From contig NW_006768825.1 in assembly GCF_000204055.1 (NCBI RefSeq), forward strand, positions 408,776-472,775: DNA of 64,000 nt, given 5' to 3'. This document shows positions 1 to 12,983 of the stretch, piece after piece (within the stretch, counting starts at the first letter, position 1; every line of letters begins with the position of its first letter). Source of the stretch: Melampsora larici-populina 98AG31 (lineage: Eukaryota; Basidiomycota; Pucciniomycetes; Pucciniales; Melampsoraceae). Both the position numbers and the translations under genes were made by a program. The notes below the pieces were generated by a model, which was given only the letters and a program-made list of their open reading frames with translations, searched no databases and had not been told where the DNA came from.

Positions 1-2905
1 ATGATGAGGGAGGGAGATCCATATTGACTTGAAGAACGACGAATGCGTCCCGCTTTCAAGTGTTGGTCAATGAGCCTGCGCCAAGCGTCACGGTGTCTCA
101 ATGGGTATCCGTATTGTTTACCATTGATCGTAGCATTAGGGTCTGTCAACACAATTTTGTGACGGACCTTCGGCAATTTGTTTTGTTCAGAGGGAGGGAA
201 AAAATCATCCTCCCCTTCCGCAACCGCGGGCAATTCATCAGGAAACAAGCAATTGAACTCTTCAAGCATAGCATCTTCTTTCTCAGCCAGTACTCTGGCA
301 CTTTCAACCTTCTTCAAATTCTCTATCACACACGCTATCAACTCTTCCTTTGGAAGTGCGTCAAGATCCTTCATAGCAACTCTATTCAACTCTTTGTCTT
401 TCATTTCATTAAATTTCTTGAATTCCCGGTCATAAATCATCTTCCCACTCTTGGTATGAATAATACAACGTCTATGTACTGAGATATCAACTTTATGTAA
501 TTTCAGAAACGGTGTCCCACAGATCATATCATAACCACCGTTGAGTTTGGCCACCTTGAAGAAATTCGCACCGAATTTGATTGCAGGATCCTTTGAATCC
601 AAATTGGCAAAAGTAAAATGGGTAAGCTGTTTTACCGGACCTTCTGATTCAAGAGCCAAACCCACAGTTACGGGCTTAACCAGAGGGCGTTGTGGTATTC
701 GAGCCTTCTGCGCCAAGTGTGCGTCCATCAGGTTGGTTTTGCAGGCTGAATCAAACAAAGCCCGGATGGGTAAGCCATTGCAAACAAGGTCAACAACGAT
801 CGAGGGCTCTCTGTTACCAGGGACGCACCTCTCTTGTTTCTCCTCCTCCATGCATGCCACCAACACTTGGTCCGCTTCAGCATAGCGCTCCAGTTCCTCC
901 TTCGAGAGCTCTGGCATTTCAGTCATCGCCGCGACTCGAGTTACTGGAGCTGGATTGTTACTCGGACGGCCTGCTGGTCTTTGAGAAGTCGATCCAGGTG
1001 GAGGTTGAGCGTCCGTGCGAGGCGGTCTTGGTCCAGCATTGAATTGCTCCGGTGGTGGGACACTGATGAAGGTACTGGAAGTCTCTGTACAGTTCGGTCT
1101 GTTGCACTTTGTCTTGCAACTCAAACACAAGCCAAGGTGACGCATCCATTGCTTATAACGCCACGCGTGTTCCGCCCGTTCTTCTGGGCTTCGAACCGAT
1201 GGTCTGACTCCATTAGCGACCTGATTTGAATGTGATCCCGATGTTTGATGGCTTTGGAAAGGGTTTGTATTAGAAGTTCTTGATCTGCCTTCTTTGATTT
1301 GACCTCCATCCACCAAAACTCGCCAGATTGCTTTTGCACGCGAAATGAAAGTGATCATGTTAAAGGAGTCATCCATGAGGAGTCTATCTTTCCTGACCGT
1401 GCTGTCAAAGATATCAGGCACTCCCCAACAGATATACTGTGCGAGTTCTTTCTGAGTGATGCGTGAGAATCTAGCTATCGTTCCGTGAAGGCCTTGGGCT
1501 CGTTCGATGAAAGCGTCAAAACTTTTGGCCGGTTTGATTTGTAGCTTTCGCAGTTGTCGTTCGGTATCTGCTACCCAATCTTCAGGTAAGGTTCCTAAAG
1601 CGAACAAGTCCATCACCTCAGACCATGTTTTCCCTTCTAATTCAGATCTCGCCGATTGGAACCAAGCTGAAGCTTGTTGGTCCACCAAAAGAGATCCCAA
1701 CAATTTCATTTGTTCTCTGTCGCTGTTCAAATCTTTGACATCGAAGTATTGCTCCACTAGCCACTGCCAATGAAACAGTTCAGTTGGTTTACCAAAAGGA
1801 CCCTTGTACTTGGGCACCTCAGCGAGTCGAATCTTGCTGGCCGTTACAGTTGAGCTCGAATCGTCGCTATGGCTATCTGAAGCGTCTGCCCCCTGGTCAC
1901 GTGCCACCAGAATAGGTGCTGATGTAGGTGCTGGTAAGGCCGGTGACGTTGGTGATAAGGGCGGTAAAACTACCGGTGCTGGTTCAGGAGCGAGCCAGCG
2001 AACTGCTGGAGTTGATTGAGCCCATGGATAGGTCCACGGCATCGCAGTCGGTGGCATTGGCAGAGTCTGACCGGATTCCGAATTGTATGCCGGAGGCGCC
2101 GCAACCACAGGAATGACGGGTCGTGAGGCAAAATTGATTGTCGGAGGCTGCTCTTGATCACTTGGAATCTGGACTTGCTGTGCTACAATTGGAGAGGGCG
2201 AAGCTGGCCCATTTTCCATGTATTGGGCAAAAGGGTTATTTGATTTCGAAGACTGTAAACTATAATCGCCAGCTTGCCCCCGCGTTTCTTCACGTCCTCG
2301 AGCTAGGTCTTGAACCATGGTTTCCAGGGTGTCAAGTCGGTCGCAACGCCGTTCCAAAGCTTCATTACGGTCCATTACTTCCTGTAGTTGTCGTTTCAGG
2401 AATTCGATATGATCTTTGTCCGAAATCTTTGCCATTGACATCTTGCCTTTCCCACCAGATGTTGATGGTTCCGCCATGACACCTTTGATCTGCGCTTGCG
2501 GCGTGAATACAAAAGCACCCGGCGGTCTCGGTGTAGCGAAATTGTCCAAAAGTTTATGTGGTGTAGCTTTATTCCACAGTAATCGGTTGAAAAAATGTTG
2601 AACTATCTCCTTATCACTTGTACGCGTCCAGTCGTTGTATTGGTCTGGTAGAAGCTGGACAGGTGTTTTTGGTGATTGTCGATCACTGCTATTCTCGATG
2701 AAAATTAAGCGGTTCGACTGAAGGCTAGTATGCGATGATCAGAAGCTGACGTCTCCAGCACTTCCGGTTGCCAATTGTAACGCGGAGGATTCGGAGCTGG
2801 TGGACTGCTAGGTGGTGATTCAATGTGTGTCTTTCCTCGAGGACGGCGAAGAAAGGCTTCAGGATTGTCGGAGTAGTTGTCTGGGAGATTACGTCGATCG
2901 GGCAT
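1..2905 (-). CDS. Ty3/gypsy Gag-Pol polyprotein, partial, with one frame break
   Basis: Retrotransposon polyprotein on the minus strand. I read the frame codon by codon: it is open from 2738 to the left window edge, over 900 codons, with its first in-frame ATG at 2477. In order it encodes a coiled-coil stretch (near 2400-2290), a Pro/Ala-rich linker, a retrotransposon Gag domain (about 1830-1250), a Cys cluster (CLSCKTKCNRPNC, near 1110), an aspartic-protease-like segment (ALFDSACKTNLMDAHL, near 761-714) and the start of a gypsy-type reverse transcriptase ending RRSSSQYGSPSLI at the edge. An upstream segment in another frame, from ATG 2905 to a stop at 2705, looks like the Gag N-terminus, so a one-base frame change lies between 2741 and 2705. 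The protease reads Asp-Ser-Ala where Asp-Ser/Thr-Gly is usual. The rest of Pol lies outside the window. The long open frame suggests recent activity. Confidence 0.85.
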
Positions 2906-3033
2906 GAACAGAAGGCAGAACAGAAGGTGGGATATCGGCAGCAGAGTGAACAGCGGGGTATTTCGACTCAGTCGGAGTGGTTATACAGCAGGGAATCGGA
3001 GAGTTTTAAAGTTTAAAATATAGGTGAAAAAAG

Positions 3034-3349
3034 TGTAAGGTTTCCAAGAGAGAACCTTCACTGTGATCACAGGGAACTGCTCGAAAGCGCAAGTCACCTA
3101 TAAAATGAATCTATATTCCCAAAATGGCTCCGCGTGGAGAGTCTCCTCTAATCAGTATCCACTAACACAACACTAAGCACACAAGAGAGATGAATAAAAG
3201 AACTAATAGAATGCTTACCTGGCTCCGCGTGGAGAGTCTCCTAAGGGAAAAGAGACAATCTGGAGCCAGGGCAACGGAAACAACTACACTAGACTCCTAT
3301 AAACCCATAACACCCTGTGTAAGCACTAACTGTAAGGCATACCCTTACA
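3034..3349 (-). mobile_element. 5' LTR of the Ty3/gypsy element
   Basis: A 316 bp segment bounded by perfect 7 bp inverted ends, TGTAAGG at 3034 and CCTTACA ending at 3349, upstream of the Gag start with 128 bp between. In element orientation it begins TG and ends CA, as LTRs do. It holds two copies of a 22 bp motif (start GGCTCCGCGTGG, near 3125 and 3221), each able to fold into two small hairpins. Just inside the LTR the element strand reads CTTTTTTCACC, so the usual TGG of a tRNA primer-binding site is absent at that spot. The partner LTR and the target duplication are outside the window. Confidence 0.75.
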
Positions 3350-3737
3350 GGGACTTGCTTCCCGATACCGGTGATTGAACAAAAACTTTATTTTCCACCT
3401 CAAAACATATATCAAATTAGGCTCAGTGACAATGATTGTGCAGACCTGGTGAAAACAAGAAATACAGAAGGTGACAGTGTGGTTTGACAAAAAGCGCGGC
3501 GACTAGCTGCTTCAAAAGACCATCAAACCAAAAATTCAAGCAGAAAAGTGATTCAGTATGGAAGTCTACTGTAACACTTACAAGAACTTCCTTTGTTAGA
3601 TGAAATCAAAAAAAATAGTTAAAGGTTTTAGCAAGATTTTTTTCGGGATTGTCTTCCTGGTAAATTAAAGCTTCGGAATTAGATTATTCTCTGTCTGGGG
3701 TCTAGGATTTTCTCCTGTCGCCAGTCGATGTGCGAGC
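3350..3737. other. Intergenic, between LTR and next gene
   Basis: AT-rich sequence between the LTR and the 3' end of the next gene, probably including that gene's 3' UTR. I see no coding signal or repeat here. Confidence 0.5.
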
Positions 3738-6715
3738 TTAGGTTGAAAATCCTGTGTTGGATGAAGAATGAGCACTATTACTTAACGAGCTTGGAAATAC
3801 GGCGTTTGATTGCACGGCAAAGGACTCTACTGAGTTGGGGAAGTCAAAACTATGCCCCTGCGACATGCTCCCCAGCATCGGCTCAAGTACGGTTGAACGA
3901 TTCCCAGAAAGATTGGGGTCCTCGCTAATGAAACCATAGCTGCGGGAATTGTCAAGCGATGATCCCATCATCGAAAGACAATCGCCCTCTACCATCACCC
4001 ATGGGTCTATCTCGGAGGAAAAATCCCTCGAGGAGTTGCGGGTTGTAGACTTTGCAGGAATAGCTGAATTGGAAGGACGATACGATTCGGGCGCCAAAGG
4101 CAGAGCCAGCGAGGTCGAGTTGTCGTTCAACTTATCAGTAGAGTTAGCAAGACTATGTCGATAAGGACTTGTATCGGAGAGTCTCGAGCCATTCGACTCC
4201 TTTGTGAGCATGTCGGGTTGGCTATGCATAGGAAGAGACTGGGAGTAGTTTGTACTGCGGTTGCCCGTTTGAAGGTACCTTTGCTGATCGGGGAGTATGC
4301 TGCTATAACTGAACAGATCAGCTGGCGAGAGCATTGGTTGGAGATTTGCCCATGGTGACAAGTTTGCGTCCATTGCTGAATCACGTCCGTTGACGCTGGA
4401 TCCCATTGCATCTCCTTGAAGTATTCCGGATTGCCCAAGTGTACTGTTGTGAAAGGAGTTTGGTCTCTCTGTAGTCAGATCTTGCTGATCAAAGAAAGTA
4501 TGGCTGTCGGTCATGAGGTTTGGAATACTATAAGAAGGAAACTGAGAGGTGTATGACTGCAGGCCGTTTGTAGATGCACTCATGGGAGTAGGTAACCGAG
4601 TTGATTGAGCCGAAGCTGCCCCAAGACCAGCATTATTTCCCAAAGATGAAAAATATGGATTACTTGTCCAGTTTGTTTGTGACGCTTCGGTATTCTTGAG
4701 TGAAAGAAACTTTGAATCTAAGCTCAGGGAAAAGGGTTTTTTGGCGCTAGGGTCAAAGAGATTCGGATTCGATTCACCACGATAATTAACCCCATTTTTA
4801 TCTGTCATCTTGGTTTGGTTGGAATCGGGTAGTGGCGAGAATGAATCAGAAAAGAAGATTTGGTTGTTGACATCGTTGCGGTCGCTCAGAGACGCCAGGG
4901 TTGTTCTGAGAGGGTTTCTTTCATCGCCGCAACTCAATTCACTTGGGGTACATTGAGCATCGTTTTCCGATGAAGCGTCACTCAGCCGTACTTTGAAGGG
5001 GCGGAAACTCCCGTTCGCTGGAAAGAAGAAGTCGTGTTTGTTTTAAATCATTTCAGCCCATAGATCACGTGACTTTGAGAACTTTCGATATATAGCAACG
5101 TAACAAACCTGGCCAAATGGTTCTAAGCCGCTCTTCTTCTCTTGCAACAATATATATGTCTCGTAAAATTGCCATCTTGTCCTGAGTGATGTGGGCAGCT
5201 TGCTCCGCTGAAGCTAATTCGAGCCTCGCAACTTCAATTCGGCCAGAGCCCAGGATAGCCAACATCAAGCGCATCCTTTCAGGCTTTGCGAGATGGTCTG
5301 GCTCCTTGTGACGAACATCTGCTGGCCACCAGTCCGGCTTGCGAGTATCGCCCCCTCTATAAGGAAACCTTGAATGTGCAAAAAAATCATGATTGGTTCA
5401 GCGATGAGGTATTGACGAGTAGAAAATGATCAGGATGCCACTATCAAGGGCAGGAAGCTCACTTGGTCTGCTTTTTGGGTTCGATCACTTTGATCCATGC
5501 TTTACAGACCAGTTTACACAAGTTTTGTTGCAGCTGTCCGAATTTCCCCTCCAGAAACTGACTGATCGATTGAGGACTTGTGAAGGAAACTTCGTTCCAA
5601 GCCCCGAATTGAGACGAAGGCCGAATGGGCAAGGGCTTGAATATCCTAGGCGCTTTTGAAAGTTCTGATGATTTCAATTCTCGCATCGACTGAAGGCCAG
5701 CATGGGTTGTTTCAGCGGATGAAATAGGAATAGTATTGGCTGATTGACAACGCACTACCTTGCTAGAAGAATCGTCCCGGAGGATGGCCGTGGCGGACCT
5801 TTCAGGGCAGAGTGATTTTGGGGGAGTAGTGAAATTTGAAGCCATGAGGGAGATATCTGATGTCTTGTTAAAGCTCTTCGATTCTGAATTTTCAAACAGC
5901 AGGCCTTCATTTTCATGAGAAGAGTCGTTTGGAGAATCTTCACACAAAGATCCTTCTAAATGTTTCGCTGAGAATTGTAGTTTGGGGATGGGTGATGGAG
6001 AACAGACTGAAGAAGCTAAGGATGGAGAAGAGGCCGAGGATTTTACGCTGTGAAAGATTGGCGGGCCCTCTGAGTAGCTTGGCGACTTGGTCACTGACAG
6101 CAGGGAATGGACATGAGTGTATCTTCGCTATGAAAAAAACATCGCGGGAACCCCACCTTGTGATGGATCATTTTCCTTCGACTCGTCATTCATATCCCGC
6201 ATCACCTGATGTAGCTGGTTACTTGCTAGGCAGCTCGCCGAAAGTGATTTGCGTTTTTTGGATAGACCTTCAGGTTGGTTACCAGGCTGTACATCAAGAA
6301 TCGATGCCCCAATGTTGTCTTTTGCTTGTTTTGCGGCTTGCCTGATCCTTTCAAGGACCTCAGGACCGAACAGACCGCATTGACCAGGTTGATGACTAAA
6401 TAACTTCTGGAGCACTGGGGAACCGTACACTTCCGTTTCGCCTCGAGCTGAAACCCATACGATAGCAAACTGCGACCCATTGATGTAGGATGATTTTCCT
6501 GGATGTCCTCGTGAGCATCACAAACGGAAAAATTAAAGATTAGGATTTTTGATGCCGTGAAAGTTAGAGGTGAGGCTACGTAGGAAGAAGGCATCGGGGG
6601 GGAGTCGAAAAAGCATACCTAGAGCTTTGAGGATCTGTTCACGCTTATTTTTGAAATGCCTGTGCTGTCGGTTTGGTGTATCATAAGGAGTAGTGCGGGT
6701 GGGTATTCGCGGCAT
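3738..6715 (-). CDS. YDR124W/AFUB_079030-like helical-bundle protein
   Basis: Five exons: 6715-6619, 6498-6157, 6093-5463, 5368-5109, 5017-3738, giving 869 aa in one consistent frame. All introns are GT-AG. I recognise the fungal family named after yeast YDR124W and the hrmA-associated cluster protein. Visible marks are an N-terminal segment GSQFAIVWVSARGETEVYGS (residues about 38-57), the core ending KAWIKVIEPKKQTK at the third exon boundary (about 343-356), and the following KPDWWPADVRHKEPDHLAKP (exon 4), which opens the second part of the bundle. Residues about 444-869 are Ser/Asn/Pro-rich and probably disordered. The family's molecular role is not established to my knowledge. The start was taken at the ATG at 6715; the in-frame codon upstream at 6742 is TTG. 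Confidence 0.8.
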
Positions 6716-7855
6716 GATGTGAAAGAAAGTATGAAAGCTCAATGGATCTGTCGACTACCTCTCAATCGGATTGTCGCCGGTATAATCAAAAACGGTCGAC
6801 CTATCTGCTGATTTAATCTAGTGTGGTATATCTGTTTTGGTTTGATCAGGTCCTCAATAACGAGGTGAGTCTTCAAGGAAAACCCAGACTTCGAGGACTT
6901 GAGCTGATAATCAGAAATGATAAGCTCAGGCAGTGATGAAGCGTGATAGACGGAACAGCTCATCATCTTCAAGCTCACAAGAATGGGTGTGTTGAAAAAG
7001 GGAGGAAGGGACGCGTCTGGCGCTAACCTTTGAAGACTTGTGATCGATCATGTCCTACAAAAGGCCCTGCGCCTGACTTTAGTGACAAATGATCGATCAC
7101 TTTTTTGGACTTGATGAAGATAACTCATCATGGCAGTAGAAATTACTCAACCATGCGCCAGATGAAGGAGACGTGACCGACATTTCCTACCACGAGGCGG
7201 CAAGTATGGAGTTTCCCGCTTGGCTGGGCCTTGTCCTCCTGGTATCAACGCGAATCGCTCCAAGAGCTGAAAGGGTCACAAAAACTCGTTACTCATTCTT
7301 GTCTACGAATACTCCCGCAACATGTTGTATCGCAAGAATGACTTTCATTGAATCGCCATCTATGGGATTTTAAGTATCAACAAGTGATATGCATGTACAT
7401 GGACCGTTCCATCATGATGACTCTAAGCCCAGTGTAGTCTGGTCTAGCTTTTTCTCTAGCTCGACCTGTTGAACATACACACTCTCCGCCCTTGCACATC
7501 GACAACGAAGGGTTGAAATGAAGTCTTGATATACATACAAGAAAACATTCCCGAGGTCCAGAGCTGTATTGATGACGTGCGCCACTCCACATGCCCGATC
7601 TCAAGGCTACTGGCATCTCTGATTTGCTCAGTTTTCATTCCTGCTCATGGCATGGAAGGAACACGGTGCTCATCACCGCGCGTGCGATATGCTACGGAGA
7701 CGTTGGTCAAAACTTGAAATCCACTTGCATTTTGCAGAGAAAGTCACAGACAAGTATGTCGTATGTAGCTACCCCTCGAACCTTGCCATTCACACTCAAT
7801 AGATAGCTTCATTGCAGGGCGCTGGTTTGTAGACGCAGGTTTGAATGCTGATTTA
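6716..7855. other. Intergenic, no gene recognised
   Basis: About 1.1 kb between the start of the YDR124W-like gene and the 3' end of the lysophospholipase gene. It holds short open frames on both strands without splice-consistent continuation or family resemblance. The part near 6716-6800 should include the promoter of the minus-strand gene. Confidence 0.4.
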
Positions 7856-10397
7856 TTATTTTTCCGTCCAACAATACCTGTTGAAACAATCGTTACAAAG
7901 ACCCTCCCTGGCTACACCGAGCCTTCCTCGAGCCCGGTCTACAATTGCACATGACAGGCAAGCAGGCCACAGGGGATCCTTGAACTGTCCTTTGGTTAAA
8001 GCACTTCTCGAAGGAAATCCTCTTGTTCCCACATCAGTCGACTCCTTCATCATGGCCTGAGTCTGGTTAAGCGGAAACTGGAAAGATACGTTTCGCGCCA
8101 TCAGGAAACAGTATATGTGATCAAAAACTGACATGCATGTATAAGTATCAATATCTGCCGAAACACTCAACTGTAAGTTGTAAGGTGGTTCTGTTGGAGA
8201 TTGGTGTAGACCCATCAATGGGGGCTGAGTTGGCAATCCAAATCAGCAGAGGAGCATCGAATTCTTCGCATCCAAAGAATGTCGGTCGCTCGACGAGGCC
8301 CTGTGTGGTGAACTTCGTGACGTTCATAGGAACTTTTGGGAATTTGTATACACTGGGATATAGCGCTGCTCTACGAGCTGAATGAATCACTGAGCTCCCA
8401 TTGGCAAAGTTGTTAAAGTCCGCTGTCTGGTATGACAAAATCAAACGGTTGGTTTTGCTATCTTGACTTGAAACCTCTGCGATTCTCATGAAGTCCAGTT
8501 TACTTACACCATCCACTGCAATGATCACTTCTACTTTCCTAGCCCTTACTAACAAGGGATGATACGGTGTCACCTCTGGTATAGGTCGTTGAGCTCTCCG
8601 TAAGCTTCCATGCGAAACAAGTAGGCAGATCATGATGAAGGTAAATTTGGGGCACAAACCTAGTCCAAGTCCCCCATCAATCAAGTGCAATTCTGCCTCG
8701 TCCTTCTCAAAATATTCTTTTGTACCGAGTCCTCGGAATGGATTAGGGACAAGTGCGGTGAGAATTTCAGGCGTACCGATAGGTAAATTGCGTCTCAAGT
8801 TGAAGTAGAAGTCGAGGAGGTATTTATAGGCGGTGAAGATATTTGATGACATCCCCATAATGAACCCTGAAAAGAGCAAAGGATGGTCAAAACTCTGAAT
8901 ACATCTTATTTCTGCTTGTAAGGTTGGGCGGAATGCAAAGGTGATTTCGACCTATAAGACATGCTATGTGATGATTTACCTGCATTGTCAAAACCCGCGC
9001 AGCATTTGCTTTTGTCCTCAGGGAGTCCAGCTGAAAGTTTGGTACCCAAGTTTTTAGTGGGTATAAAACTTGATAGAAACGGATCATAGCTCCCGAACTC
9101 GTAGGGCGAAATCTCATATCTAGTGTAATTGTAAGGCACCGCTGGGAAATTGGCGTACCGACTATCTTGCAACTGAGGAAGGGTTGTTAGAACAGGAAAA
9201 GGTAGGGTATGATTCTTGAAGCATGTCCTAGTGGCATATTGATCCCAGAATGCATCAGCTGAACTTCACGAATCGAGTAAATGGAAAATAGTGCATACAA
9301 ATTGACAAAGCCTGAAAATGTTTGATTGATACCATGAGGTGCCGTTCCATTGAAAAAGTTGTCGGGATTAGAACCACTCAAAAAATGGTAACTTAAGATT
9401 CTTCCCCACAAGTCGACAATTCCGATGGGGAATCCAGCAAATCTCTTGCTATTGACTTGAAGAATGAGTCTAGTCCAATAAACGGTCTGTAGCCAACGAT
9501 TATGCATTCTCTCTGCAAATGTGTTACTCTCCAATGCGTCTGTTGGCTAAATTCTCAAAGCGAAAGAAAATACTCAGTCTGTTAGGTTCGGAACACTCAA
9601 TGATCCCTCTGGAATCTATTGCTGCTCACATTCAACAATCCGTATTGAGTGAGCCAACCTGATAACTCTGGATTTTCTCTCCCCATGCGCTTAGCTCCCA
9701 GAACAAGGTCAAAAAGGGGTGAGAGTTCGGATTGCATCCAGGAGATCAGCAACCAAGCGCTGCCACTGAGACCGGTAATATAGTCCGCGGCGTTCAGAAC
9801 TCCCTTTTATCGTATGCAAGTCATTTCAGCACAATTCACCTATCATACGACAACAATGAGGTGCACTCACGCCCAACCCTGAACTGGCGGAAGTCACGTT
9901 CTTTCCGTCAAAGACATTCATGACTGCTGCCGCAAAAATGGCTCCTGCGGCGAATTCACATCTGTTAGTTTTCCTCTGATCACCTTTTGTAGAAAGAAGT
10001 AAAACCACTCACCGCGGTAGGCACCTCCAGCTATTGCAAACGACATTCTGGGAAGAGCTGTCTGATTCTTTGATGAGAGAATTCTCGAGACGTATGAGGG
10101 AAGTACTGTACCCGGCTCTCTGAGCCCTGATACGTATCTCTCTACGTTGGTGATGTAGGAATTGTAAGCCTCCGGTAAGACTTGTGACCGACGCGCATCA
10201 ATGTAGTTTACTTCCTCCGGTGCCAGCTCCTGGGTTTTCGAGTCTCGTGAACTGGCTGTACGAGCTTTGAAATCTTTTGGACACGGCACCAATTTGGGAG
10301 CATAATCTGCAGAAGGGTTATACGTCTCTCTACATAGCGTTATGTGAAAGAGCGTAAAGATCGAAAATGAATAAATCCAGAGCTCCCGAAAACGCAT
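7856..10397 (-). CDS. Secreted lysophospholipase / phospholipase B, probably broken
   Basis: Fungal lysophospholipase family, which releases fatty acids from phospholipids outside the cell. Exons: 10397-10013, 9961-9871, 9803-9630, 9546-9299, 9227-8980, 8866-8660, 8575-8172, 8077-7856. The N-terminus is a signal peptide (RFRELWIYSFSIFTLFHITLC), followed by the family's CPKDF and LAPEE...YI..RR segments. The nucleophile motif GLSGSAW (exon 3), the YEFGSYDPFL block, FDNAGGFIMG and the C-terminal WPACLSCAIVDR...CFNRYCW are all present, so the gene is near full length. Exons 2-8 keep one frame, but exon 1 joins exon 2 one base out at the only good GT-AG pair, causing an early stop. The usual SGGGYRA oxyanion motif in exon 1 reads AGGAYR. 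It is either a young pseudogene, a one-base sequence error, or uses an unusual splice. Confidence 0.82.
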
Positions 10398-12983
10398 AAT
10401 ACTGAAAATATCTTGAAGCGAAAAGTAGACACGAAGAAGACTTCTAGAAAATACTGCGTGCTGAGTTCTTCAACTTATCAAGAAGCGGTGCAAGAAATAA
10501 GTTCAGAGAACGAAAGGGGTTGCACTCTGTTGCCTATTTCATTGGGGCCAATGGCTATGGGGCTCCTAAATAGATATTGTAAGTAGCCGAAGAGCAAGAT
10601 AAACCGCCGGCAGGTTTATGTGGAGGAATGTATCATTCTGAAATAGATGGAGATACATTAAGCAAGATGAATGACATATCTTCATGCTCCTGAATTCAAA
10701 GCTAACATTCATCGTAGCATAAATGGAAATGATGTTGTGTCCGATCGCAATTCAGAGCACTGATAGCTTCAAATGCAAAGGACGTTAAGGTTGAACCGTC
10801 TCTTTACAACCGCCGCCATCACATGCAATGTTGCGATTCCGTAACTTCCCCTTCTGAGAATAAACAGCGTATCCTACACATATAAATCAGGTGTTCTGTA
10901 GATAGCTCATTTGTTTCTTCCACGCCGCTTCTCTACCGGCACTTTTTGAAGATATATGTGACGAGAGCTACGCAAGAATTCCAGATATCAAGGCATTTTC
11001 TCAGGAGCTCAGCCCCCAAAGGATTCGCCGATGCGCGCTCGCATAGGCCCGTTCTGCGCCAGTGCCCAGTGTGAAGGTGTCGGCCACGGACCCGATAAAT
11101 CCAAGTCTTTCATGTTGCCAGAAATTTTTTTGAATTAAACCTCGAGTGGCTACCATCAGAGCTTTGTATATATACCTTGATCCCGATCCCTCGAGGAGTT
11201 GGCTACTAATTCCTGGGAGTTGTGCACACGAAAGGGAACTAACTCTTGCTACCCCCTTTGAAGAGCTCAAAATAAGAATCATAGCATGATATGGGGACTT
11301 GGTCATGAGGGCCATCCTGGCCGCACTACTAGGTGTCTGTCAAGCTATCAAGAAACAAAGCTCTCTTCAATGCTCATCAGAATCCCTGACAAGACAACCT
11401 TTGAAATTGCCATTATCTTACAGTGTTAATTTTTATAAGGTTGACTTCCAAAAACATACATGGTATTGGGTAAGAATTGGATCCTATGAGACAAGCCAAG
11501 AACAACACTTCAAGACTAGATGTAGATTGTCAAATTATGTAGCTCTATGATGGAAGGCTCTTTGTCAGTCATTAGGAAAAATGCATACAAATATTCTCTT
11601 GCTCACTAATCACATAATGAATAGAAACACATTTTAACACTGAGGCCATGCTTCAGGAACACAGTTGCCATTTCAAAAACCCCCAAACTCCATAATGAAC
11701 ATGTTTCTTCTTCAAAAAGGCATCTCAAATTAAAAATTGATAGACGCTTCCAGAAACACACTCTGTGGACAAGAAGATTGGAAAATGCTGTTAAACAGAT
11801 TCAATGCTTTTGAAGCCTAAGATGATGTGTACATGCGGATAGAAACTCTGAAAATCAAGAGTATAATGGTTTGTGGTAGGCATGGTGTGGCATTAGATAA
11901 GACAGTCCTTATTGACGTGTATGCTTCAAGTTCTTTTGGTGATGTATGTGGTAAGAACCTGGTAAACTCGACAATTGATCACCAGTTGCTGTCTCAAAGA
12001 CAGCAGGGGAAATTAACCCAGCCAACTTACCACACCACTGCTGGTACTCTTGAAGCACCGAGGCAATATGTGGCTTGCAGTGCATTTTTTTCACTTGTTA
12101 TTGATCAACTTCATGCAGCATGAAATGCCCTTTTGAATGTTAGGGATGTTGTATGTAGGTGCTAATTATGGTAGTTCCCGTGGTAGGAACTTGATCAATT
12201 TAACAATTCCAAAGATGATTACCACAGGAAAACTCGCTGCAACCACTGCATTAGTGCTGGTGTTCTTACATGACCAAATTCTTGGCAGGAATCCAGCTTC
12301 ATCCAGTAAGCTTGGCAATGATAGGGCTTAGTATTGTTGCAGATGCTTCACCAGTTACTTACCGATATCACAGGATATCACACCCTGCTGTTGTCGCGAC
12401 ATTTGTGGCAAATATCGGCTTCTTGTGATCTGCCTCACATGTGGTAGCCAGGCTAAGCTGCGAGATAGAGGGACTTTGAAAATGAGAGGTCATAATTAGA
12501 AGGGGCAATCTGGTGTGAATTGAGGTTCATGAGAAGGAAACCGAAAAGAAAGTCTCATTTTGAAGGGACATTTATAAATTAGCCTTCACAAGTTCTGAGC
12601 GGGGTGAAAGAGGATGACCTCCTCGTGGAACATGAATCTCAAAAAAACTTGCATGCTGCAATGTTGATCACTGGCCAATAATGTCACAGAATACACTCAG
12701 GTAGATCAGTTGACTAGGATATCAAACGGAGATCAGGGGACAGGCAATAGGCATTCATGGGGTCGCGAGGAGCACTTCGTGGGTTTTGGTCGAATATAGG
12801 TATAATTGGAGGCTCAGGGGCAGGTCGATGATCAGAAGGCACGGGCATGATTACAGAGGTGACGGACGCCATAGAAAGTTGACAGGAACATATTGAACAC
12901 AAGGTCGAGTTTGGTTGACGATTCTTGTAGGAAGTGAAGAGTTACTGAGGCCATTGAAAAGCATAAGAGTGACATTGACAAAT
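10398..12983. other. Intergenic, no gene recognised
   Basis: About 2.6 kb with scattered short frames. A minus-strand frame at 11315-11001 and plus-strand frames at 11827-12123 and 12137-12331 have no recognisable family. The last two share a loose pattern in translation (GKNLVNSTI... and GRNLINLTI...), which may reflect two decayed copies of one repeat. The segment next to 12984 should contain the 3' UTR of eL32. Confidence 0.35.

Noticed and set aside
958..1339. Separate minus-strand frames starting MDASPWLVFELQ and MQKQSGEFWW
   Set aside because: They are readings in the wrong frames across the continuous Gag-Pol frame.
11827..12331. Two frames with similar short patterns suggesting a tandem coding repeat
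   Set aside because: Similarity is limited to about ten residues and no start, splice or family signal supports a gene; left as a note in the intergenic entry.
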